Assembly: GCA_002067045.1 (NCBI GenBank)
Contig: MVPZ01000081.1
Span: 1 to 17,812 of the forward strand
DNA from: Methanomassiliicoccales archaeon PtaB.Bin134
GTDB taxonomy: Archaea > Thermoplasmatota > Thermoplasmata > Methanomassiliicoccales > UBA472
Direction of reading: 5' to 3'
Length of the DNA stretch: 17,812 bases
Under the pieces are notes generated by a model, which saw nothing but the letters and a program-made list of their open reading frames with translations, made no database searches and was not told where the DNA came from. The translations under genes were made by a program, and so were the position numbers. Below are positions 6,292 to 11,788 of this stretch, piece by piece (positions within the stretch are counted from its first letter, which is position 1; every line of letters begins with the position of its first letter).

Positions 6292-6966
6292 TTATTTAAA
6301 TCTTAGCTCCACCCGGGGCTTTCCGCAGCTGAGCTTGCCCTCCGGGCACTTCCCGCGCAGGCAGGCCGGGCCAGCGTCCCTGAATATGGTGGGAGAGACC
6401 TTGCGGACCTCCATGAGCATGAGCTCGGCGGCGGCCCGGATCTCCCACTGGGCCCGGCGGCAGGTCCGCAGGGTGAAGAAGTGCCACAGCTCCCGGGCGT
6501 TCATGGTCACCACGATGTTGGTGGTGCAGGCGTTCGGCAGGACGTACCTGGCGTCCTCCACCGGCACCATCGTCGAGAGCTTCTGGTAGGCCTCCCAGGC
6601 CTTCTCCATGGCCTCCTCGAAGGCCTTCAGGGCCTCGGGGTCGTCCCGCACGGTCTCCGGGACCACGTAATCTGGCTCCAGCAAGGACACGTACCTCTGG
6701 CTCTGCTGGGAGAAGCTGGCGATGCGGTGTCTGACCAGCTGATGGGTGAGGGACCGGGAAACGCCCTCCAGGGAGAAGGTGTAGGAGGCGTGCTCTATCA
6801 CCGAATGATGGCCCATGCCCACCACCCGGTCGATGAACTTTCCGGCCTTGCCATCCTCCACACCCTCCAGTATCTCGCTGGCGGGGTCCGGCGAGTAGCA
6901 GGAATGGGCGGCCGCGGCGCAGAGGCGCTCGGCGTCCTTGGTGTAGGATAGCAGGATGACCTTCAT
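6292..6966 (-). CDS. thyX: Flavin-dependent thymidylate synthase ThyX
   Basis: A 224-residue enzyme that makes dTMP from dUMP using FAD, NAD(P)H and methylenetetrahydrofolate. It shows the ThyX signature RHR-x7-S at R79-H80-R81...S89 (RHRIASFSQQSQR) and GHHSVIEH at 52-59, which belongs to the flavin/dUMP site region. The C-terminus carries CLRGKCPEGKLSCGK, three cysteines in a tail seen in a subset of ThyX proteins. ATG 6966 (MKVILLSYTKD) is chosen because it fits the family N-terminus; the frame is open further upstream to 7044 but that overlaps the TraB gene. It follows the TraB gene by 37 nt on the same strand, so co-transcription is likely. No good Shine-Dalgarno site is seen. Confidence 0.96.
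   Translation of the reverse strand: MKVILLSYTKDAERLCAAAAHSCYSPDPASEILEGVEDGKAGKFIDRVVGMGHHSVIEHASYTFSLEGVSRSLTHQLVRHRIASFSQQSQRYVSLLEPDYVVPETVRDDPEALKAFEEAMEKAWEAYQKLSTMVPVEDARYVLPNACTTNIVVTMNARELWHFFTLRTCRRAQWEIRAAAELMLMEVRKVSPTIFRDAGPACLRGKCPEGKLSCGKPRVELRFK
6293..6300 (-). promoter_or_regulatory. Probable TATA box for rps17e, inside the end of thyX
   Basis: On the minus strand TTTAAATA is centred about 44 nt before ATG 6253, predicting an RNA start near 6271 and a leader of about 18 nt. The box is formed by the last two sense codons of thyX (Phe, Lys) and its TAA stop. Confidence 0.5.
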
Positions 6967-7003
6967 CGCAACGGGTATGCGATGCAGGGAAAAAGGGTTT
7001 GCC

Positions 7004-7702
7004 TCATCCCAAGGTGAAGGAGAAGGACACCTCGGCGTTGCCACCCTTGGATGGAAGCCGCAGGTCCCTCAGGTCCTTAAGGCGATAGGACACCAGGTCC
7101 TCGCGGGCGAGTATGCGGCGGATGCCCTCCACGTGCCCGTCCCCGATAACGGCCAGGACGCTTCCGTGCTCTCCCTCGGCCCTCAGTATGGCCTGGGCCA
7201 TGTGCTCGTTCCTCTCGTCGATGAGCACCCTCTTCACCGTGGGATACTCCCGGGCCATGACCTCCATGTAGGCCTCCTCGTTCTCCTGGAACTCCTTCAG
7301 CTCCCGCTCCACCCTCTTGCGGCTCATGAAAAGCCCGGATACGGAGGAGACGACCATGAGCACTCGCTCCTTGAGGGTCATGCGCTGCAGCAGGGATCCG
7401 AACATACGTCCGGCATCCTTGTCCACGAAGACCACCTGGGCGTTGTTGGCCCTGGCAGCCTCCACCGCAGCCAGCATCTCCGCGCCGACCTCGCCTCCGA
7501 ACTGCTCCGCCAGGCGCCTCTGCATCAGCGAGAGGAGGCGGTAGGCCAGGGGGACGTTGCTGGGCCTCTCGCCGTCCCTCAGGGCCTGGTAGCGGGAGGG
7601 GTCCAGCTCCACGCCCACCGCGCCCGGCGAGTAGTACGATACCAGCTGGCCTATCTGCTGGGAGACGTCGATCACATGGGCCACCCCCACCAGCACTATC
7701 AT
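7004..7702 (-). CDS. TraB/PrgY/GumN-family protein (soluble form)
   Basis: A 232-residue TraB-family protein. Family marks are LVGVAHVIDVS at residues 4-14, VGVELDPSRYQAL at about 29-41, and a late VIGDGHVEGI motif; these His/Glu residues are the conserved set of the TIKI/TraB/EreA fold. Enterococcal TraB/PrgY acts on peptide pheromones and animal TIKI is a metalloprotease, but archaeal members have no settled role. Many archaeal TraB proteins carry a C-terminal membrane domain; this one ends shortly after the GDGHV motif and has no such domain. MTLKERVLMVVSSVSGLF (near 108-125) is hydrophobic but more likely a buried helix. The ATG at 7702 is probably leaderless: a TATA box is centred 28 nt upstream. 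Confidence 0.85.
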   Translation of the reverse strand: MIVLVGVAHVIDVSQQIGQLVSYYSPGAVGVELDPSRYQALRDGERPSNVPLAYRLLSLMQRRLAEQFGGEVGAEMLAAVEAARANNAQVVFVDKDAGRMFGSLLQRMTLKERVLMVVSSVSGLFMSRKRVERELKEFQENEEAYMEVMAREYPTVKRVLIDERNEHMAQAILRAEGEHGSVLAVIGDGHVEGIRRILAREDLVSYRLKDLRDLRLPSKGGNAEVSFSFTLG

Positions 7703-7724
7703 GCTGCGGGGATTGCAGCAACGT

Positions 7725-7734
7725 TCATATAATC
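7725..7734. promoter_or_regulatory. Probable bidirectional TATA box, TraB gene / HAD gene
   Basis: TCATATAATC is centred near 7730. It lies 28 nt from the TraB ATG (7702, minus) and 26 nt from the HAD ATG (7756, plus). No second AT-rich element exists in this 53-nt gap, so one near-symmetric box seems to serve both genes, each with RNA starting at or next to the start codon. Confidence 0.55.
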
Positions 7735-7755
7735 ATTCCCTCCTGGCAAAGAAGG

Positions 7756-8412
7756 ATGTCCGACAACAGTAGGAAGTTCGACCTGGTGGCCTTCGACATG
7801 GACGGGGTGTTGGTCGATTATCTGTCGTCCTGGACCTGGGTGCACGACCGGTTCGGGGTGAGCAACGAGGAGTCGGTGATCTCCTTCATGGACGGGGACA
7901 TCGATGATATGGAGTTCATGCGCCGGGACATCGCCCTGTGGATCAAGCACCGTCCGGGACTGGCCCTGCACGACGTGGAGAGGGAGCTGGCCATGCTGCC
8001 CATCAACCCCGGGATCGGGATGACGGTGCGCGCCCTGCAGGAGAAGGGGACACGAACGGTGATCATCAGCGGGGGACTGGACCTCATTGCCGAAAAGCTG
8101 GCCAGGCAGTACGGCTTCGACGCATGCTGGTCCAACGGGCTGGAGGCCGATGGCAGCGGAAGGCTGACCGGCGAGGGAGTGCTGCGCGTGGAGCTGTGCA
8201 ACAAGATCAAGGCGCTGCAGGAGGCCCAGCGCATGTTCGGGGCCTCGCCGGAACGCACCGCGGCCATAGGCAACAGCTCCATCGACGTGTCCATGTTCCA
8301 GGGTTCCGCCCTGGGGATCGCGTTCAATCCCATCGACGAGGAGGTGGTGCGCGGCGCCCATCACGTCATCCGCGGACCGTGCCTGAGCGCGGTGCTCGAC
8401 CTCCTACTGTGA
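7756..8412 (+). CDS. HAD-superfamily (SerB-like) phosphatase
   Basis: A 218-residue HAD hydrolase with all four motifs: I, D14-M-D16-G-V in FDMDGVLVD; II, S105 in IISGG; III, K150 in NKIKAL; IV, D177 in GNSSIDVSMF. The order and cap size resemble phosphoserine-phosphatase-like (HAD-IB) enzymes. Motif I reads DMDGV rather than the DFDST of many archaeal SerB proteins, and motif IV reads GNSSID rather than GDGxND, so the substrate is uncertain. GAAGG touches the ATG directly, too close to work as an SD, and the TATA centre is 26 nt away, which points to a leaderless mRNA. The last 9 nt overlap the 3' end of convergent pcm. Confidence 0.88.
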   Translation: MSDNSRKFDLVAFDMDGVLVDYLSSWTWVHDRFGVSNEESVISFMDGDIDDMEFMRRDIALWIKHRPGLALHDVERELAMLPINPGIGMTVRALQEKGTRTVIISGGLDLIAEKLARQYGFDACWSNGLEADGSGRLTGEGVLRVELCNKIKALQEAQRMFGASPERTAAIGNSSIDVSMFQGSALGIAFNPIDEEVVRGAHHVIRGPCLSAVLDLLL

Positions 8413-9054
8413 GGGCCGGTGTCCCATCTCCCCGATGAGGGGAACGAACACCACCATGCCCAGGTCCTCGGGGATGATGCGCCCGCCCAGCTTCCTCACC
8501 CTCTTGAGGGTCTGGAACTCCAGCTCCCCCACCGGTATGACCATTATTCCGCCCTCCGTCAGCTGGTCCAGCAGGGCGCCGGGCAGCCGGGGGGCTCCGC
8601 AGGTCACGGAGATGCGGTCGTAAGGGGCCTCCTCCGGATATCCGACAGAACCGTCCCCCACCACCACGGTCACGTTGTCGTAGCCGGTCTCGCGCAGCGC
8701 CCTGGCCGCCGTTTCCGCCAGGACAGGATGCCTCTCCACGGTGATGACCCTTCCTTCCCGGCCCACGATCTCGGCCATCACCGCCGCGTTGTAGCCGGAA
8801 CCTGCGCCGACCTCCAGCACCTTATGGCCCTTGGCCAGCCGCAAGGCCCCGGCCATGATGGCCACCATGTGCGGCGCGGATATGGTCTGCCCGGAATCTA
8901 TGGGCAGGGGAGTGTCGCGATATGCCATGTGGCGACGGCCCTCGGGAAGGAACAGGTGGCGCGGGACGGCCAGCATGGCCCTCTCCACCTCGGGGGAATC
9001 GATGACCCCCCGCTGCACCAGCGTCGAGACCATGCGTTCCCGTTCTTCCCTCAT
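8404..9054 (-). CDS. pcm: Protein-L-isoaspartate O-methyltransferase
   Basis: A 216-residue repair methyltransferase that uses SAM to methylate isoaspartyl residues in aged proteins. It shows the PCMT motif DSGQTISAPHMVA (residues 53-65, with S59 the conserved active-site Ser), the SAM motif VLEVGAGSGYNAAVMA near 79-94, and the late segment GGIMVIPVG. Length is normal for the family. It is the last gene of a four-gene minus-strand operon and starts 4 nt after the HVO_0476-type gene, whose 3' end supplies GTGATC as a possible weak SD. Its TAG overlaps the 3' end of the convergent HAD gene. Confidence 0.95.
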   Translation of the reverse strand: MREERERMVSTLVQRGVIDSPEVERAMLAVPRHLFLPEGRRHMAYRDTPLPIDSGQTISAPHMVAIMAGALRLAKGHKVLEVGAGSGYNAAVMAEIVGREGRVITVERHPVLAETAARALRETGYDNVTVVVGDGSVGYPEEAPYDRISVTCGAPRLPGALLDQLTEGGIMVIPVGELEFQTLKRVRKLGGRIIPEDLGMVVFVPLIGEMGHRPSQ

Positions 9055-9058
9055 CTGA

Positions 9059-9658
9059 TCACGAGTAGGTGGTCCTGGCCTTCTTGGCGTATATCCTGAC
9101 GATGTCCCTGGCCGCCACGGAGCCCCTGCGGGCCATGGAGTCCTTGGTCTTGATCTGCGTGATCACCACGTTGTAGCGGCCCACGCTCATCAGGTCCCCC
9201 ACGAAGAACTCCTCCTCCGGAAGGGCGTCCATCTCCATGGGGATGGTCTTGTGCACATCGTTTATGGATATCTTCACGTGCACCTTGTCGAAACGCTTGG
9301 CCCAGATGGCAGTGACATCCTTGGCCAGGGCCTTGTTCACCCGGGCCTCGCCCTTCTCCAGCGAGCTGATGATAATGGGAAGGTCTTCCAGGAGCAGCTC
9401 GTCCTCCACCCTCAGCTCCTCGTCCTCGGGCAGCTCCAGCTCGGACCTGCTGGACTCTCCCCTGTCGCTGACGATCACCGGCACCCTGATGGTCTTGGCC
9501 TCGCGCACCACCGCGGAGTGCACCCGGCCGCACTCATGGCATCTCAGGGTCCCCTCCAGGGTGTCCCCGTCCTTGCCCAGCCTTCCCTTCAGCACCTCGT
9601 GCAGGGTCTCCTCGCCGCAGTCCGGACATTCCACATAGATAGCGTTCGGTACGTTCAT
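9059..9658 (-). CDS. HVO_0476-type archaeal zinc-ribbon protein
   Basis: A 199-residue protein with an N-terminal zinc ribbon (C11, C14, C40, C43: CPDCG and CHECG), an acidic middle (about 72-92) and a conserved C-terminal region (KDVTAIWAKRFDKVHVKISI, FFVGDLMSVGRYNVVITQIKT). It matches the archaeal family called HVO_0476 zinc finger / COG1326; the function is not known. The zinc ribbon and the beta-rich tail suggest nucleic-acid or ribosome association, which is inference. The SD AGGTGA is embedded in the last codons of the upstream MBL gene, 4 nt before ATG 9658. It lies between the MBL gene and pcm with 4-nt gaps on both sides, so co-expression is almost certain. Confidence 0.88.
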   Translation of the reverse strand: MNVPNAIYVECPDCGEETLHEVLKGRLGKDGDTLEGTLRCHECGRVHSAVVREAKTIRVPVIVSDRGESSRSELELPEDEELRVEDELLLEDLPIIISSLEKGEARVNKALAKDVTAIWAKRFDKVHVKISINDVHKTIPMEMDALPEEEFFVGDLMSVGRYNVVITQIKTKDSMARRGSVAARDIVRIYAKKARTTYS

Positions 9659-9662
9659 CCAT

Positions 9663-10247
9663 TCACCTTCCTTTTCCCTTGAACTCGGCGGCCGCGAATT
9701 GGGGGCCGTGACCGGGCACGATCACGTCCGCGGCCTCAACTATGGCGGTCATGCTCTCCATGGCCTTGGCCCGGTCGTAGTGGTGCCCGGGCGGCACCCA
9801 CTTGCGCACGTTGTCCACCGTGGGTATGGCGTCCCCGGCCATGACGTAAATCTGCTCGGCCTCGACCAGCAGGCTGATGCTTCCCGGGGTGTGGCCCGGG
9901 GTGTGGAGCAGTCTTACCCCGGGCATTAATTCCAGCTCCCGGTCCATGGTCAGGTCCCCTCCCTCGGATCGATGCGCCAGCACCCTGGCGCCCTTGAACA
10001 GCTCCAGGTTGCCCAGGTGATCGCCGTGGGAGTGGGTGAGCACCACCGTTCCGATGTCCCCGGGGGTCATGCCTCTCCGGCCCAAGGCGTCGATCAGTAG
10101 CTGCCGGTTCTCCGGGCCGCTGGTGTCCACGATGATGTGCATATCACCTCGGCTCACCAGGGTGGCGGTGGAACGGGCCTCCAGGACCATCGGTCCATCC
10201 CGCCTGATCATCCCAGGGAGGAGCACTTCCACCCTGTTGTCGCTCAT
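9663..10247 (-). CDS. Metallo-beta-lactamase-fold hydrolase
   Basis: A 194-residue MBL-fold enzyme. Metal ligands are visible as H72-x-H74-x-D76-H77 (THSHGDHLGN), H119 in HTPGHTPGS, D139 in MAGDAIP and H180 in PGHGP. The short compact form and the DTSGPENRQLLIDAL region resemble MBLAC1-like proteins more than RNase-type or glyoxalase II enzymes; the substrate is unknown. The start ATG 10247 (MSDNRVEVLL) is chosen because it overlaps the rhomboid stop as ATGA, a sign of translational coupling. The frame is open 10 codons further upstream (10277), but that would lie inside the rhomboid gene. Confidence 0.9.
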   Translation of the reverse strand: MSDNRVEVLLPGMIRRDGPMVLEARSTATLVSRGDMHIIVDTSGPENRQLLIDALGRRGMTPGDIGTVVLTHSHGDHLGNLELFKGARVLAHRSEGGDLTMDRELELMPGVRLLHTPGHTPGSISLLVEAEQIYVMAGDAIPTVDNVRKWVPPGHHYDRAKAMESMTAIVEAADVIVPGHGPQFAAAEFKGKGR

Positions 10248-11137
10248 CTCGCTCTCTTCTCCCATCCGCATGCGCACTTAATACGGTTTCCCTCCAGCAC
10301 CGGCCGGGAACCGCAGGAAGGGCAGGTCGACCTTTCCACGAACCTCTCCAGCCAGGCGTTGCGGACCGCCGGCTCGCTCTCCCCCTCTATGCGTTTCAGC
10401 AGCTCCCGGAGCTCGTCGGTATTGGCCAGATCACCTAGGTCGATCGCAACCTCCGCCTCTTCCCTTGCCCCGGGTAGAAGGAAGGCCACGGCCAGCCCGG
10501 CGACGAATCCGCCGAGGTGAGCGCCGTAGGCCACCCCTCCGGAGGCTATCCCGGAGGGGAGGGTGAGCACGGTGACCACCTGTATGGCGAACCAGGCGCC
10601 GACGGATATCCATACCGGCACCCGGGGCAGGAACAGCGGGCCCAGGAACATGGGAATCTCGTCCCTGGGGTACAGGTAAAGCAGCGCGCCCATGACCCCG
10701 GATATGGCCCCGGAGGCCCCCAGTATGAGCACGTTGGAATCGATGCCGCGGACCAGGACCTCCAGCCCGAGGGCCAGAAGACCGGGGATGAAGAAGCAGA
10801 GGGCGAAGTTGCGGCGGCCGACCCGCTCCTCCAGGGGAACGCCCACCAGGAACAGGAACAGCATGTTGAACAGCACGTGCATTATGTCCGCGTGCGCGAA
10901 CATGTGGGTCAGGACCGTGAGCCAGTTCGCGGGATCGTCGAGCGCGGAGGGCCTCAGACCCAGGGACAGCTCGACCGGCGAGAGGCCGTACGGATTCCCC
11001 CAGGAGGATAGGGCGCTGACCGTGAACACCGCCAGGTTGATCAGCACCAGCGAATGGGCCAGAGGGTACCTCCTGACGTAGGCCAGGAGAAGGCCGCCGA
11101 TGATCAGGGCGAGGCATACCAGCCCGTAGGTCTCCAC
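10244..11137 (-). CDS. Rhomboid intramembrane serine protease with C-terminal zinc ribbon
   Basis: A 297-residue membrane protein. The rhomboid core shows H87-x3-N91 (HVLFN), the catalytic serine S142 in GASG (140-143) and the catalytic H207 in GAHLGG, with about six to seven hydrophobic segments from residue 5 to 221. An extra N-terminal helix precedes the core. After an acidic linker (225-265) the protein ends in a zinc ribbon (C272, C275, C288, C290: CPSCG and CACGW), presumably cytoplasmic. It should cut membrane-protein substrates within the bilayer. The start codon is GTG at 11137; a TATA box centred 27 nt upstream suggests a leaderless mRNA. It is the first gene of the rhomboid-MBL-HVO_0476-pcm operon. 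Confidence 0.93.
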   Translation of the reverse strand: METYGLVCLALIIGGLLLAYVRRYPLAHSLVLINLAVFTVSALSSWGNPYGLSPVELSLGLRPSALDDPANWLTVLTHMFAHADIMHVLFNMLFLFLVGVPLEERVGRRNFALCFFIPGLLALGLEVLVRGIDSNVLILGASGAISGVMGALLYLYPRDEIPMFLGPLFLPRVPVWISVGAWFAIQVVTVLTLPSGIASGGVAYGAHLGGFVAGLAVAFLLPGAREEAEVAIDLGDLANTDELRELLKRIEGESEPAVRNAWLERFVERSTCPSCGSRPVLEGNRIKCACGWEKRAR

Positions 11138-11158
11138 GTTCCCGCCATGCCACGGCCA

Positions 11159-11169
11159 TGATTAAAACC
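11159..11169 (-). promoter_or_regulatory. Probable TATA box for the rhomboid operon
   Basis: On the minus strand this reads GGTTTTAATCA, preceded by CCGAA as a possible BRE. The centre is 27 nt from GTG 11137, which fits transcription starting at the start codon. Confidence 0.55.
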
Positions 11170-11176
11170 TTCGGGA

Positions 11177-11188
11177 AAGGTTATTATC
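11177..11188 (+). promoter_or_regulatory. Probable TATA box for the PrmC/HemK2-like gene
   Basis: AAGGTTATTATC has its centre near 11184, 26 nt before GTG 11210, again predicting a leaderless message. It sits only about 20 nt from the oppositely oriented rhomboid TATA box. Confidence 0.5.
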
Positions 11189-11209
11189 CCCCCGGGAAGC
11201 TGAACGTCC

Positions 11210-11788
11210 GTGTTCAGGGACCCTTCCATCATCATAGAGGTGGACCAGGGGGTGTACGCCCCGGCGGAGGACAGCCTGCTCGCCCTCTCCGCCCTGGAGG
11301 TACGCAAGGGAGAGAGGGCCCTGGAGATGGGCTGCGGAAGCGGCTTCCTGGCGTTGCACATGGCCAGGGCCGGGGCCTCGGTCACCGCGGCGGACCTGGA
11401 CCCCAGGGCGGTCATGAACGCCGAGAGGAACGCGATGCTGAACGGCATTCCCTTGCGAGCGGTGTGCAGCGACATGTTCTCCGAGGTCCGGGGTTGTTAC
11501 GACCTCATCGTGTTCAACCCGCCGTACCTGCAGGGCCGGGCGGAGGACGAGGACGACCTCTGCTGGGCCGGCGGCCAGGGGGGCATGGAGGTCACCGCAA
11601 AATTCCTGCGGGAGGCCGGGAAGCACCTGGCCCCTGGAGGGAGGGTGCTGCTCCTGGTGTCCAGCGACGCGGACCCCGCGGCCACTGAAGATGCGCTGAC
11701 GGGATGGAATACCGAGGTCCTGGCCTCCAGGACACTTTTCTTCGAGGAGCTCAGGGTGCTGCGGCTCAGCCCTTCAGGAACTCCCTGA
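11210..11788 (+). CDS. PrmC/HemK2-like glutamine N5-methyltransferase
   Basis: A 192-residue SAM-dependent methyltransferase. It shows VYAPAEDSLLAL (15-26, family-specific), SAM motif I LEMGCGSGFLALHMA (38-52), AADLDP (60-65) and the catalytic NPPY at 103-106 typical of enzymes that methylate the amide nitrogen of Gln/Asn. Its length fits the short archaeal/eukaryotic HemK2 (Mtq2, KMT9) type, which lacks the long N-terminal domain of bacterial PrmC. The likely substrate is the GGQ glutamine of release factor aRF1, with a Trm112 partner; this comes from family knowledge. The start is GTG 11210, supported by the TATA distance. Its last 23 nt overlap the end of convergent gatE. Confidence 0.88.
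   Translation: MFRDPSIIIEVDQGVYAPAEDSLLALSALEVRKGERALEMGCGSGFLALHMARAGASVTAADLDPRAVMNAERNAMLNGIPLRAVCSDMFSEVRGCYDLIVFNPPYLQGRAEDEDDLCWAGGQGGMEVTAKFLREAGKHLAPGGRVLLLVSSDADPAATEDALTGWNTEVLASRTLFFEELRVLRLSPSGTP

Noticed and set aside
6254..6292. 13-codon N-terminal extension of S17e
   Set aside because: The conserved S17e N-terminus is MGN; the extension overlaps the promoter region and the thyX stop.
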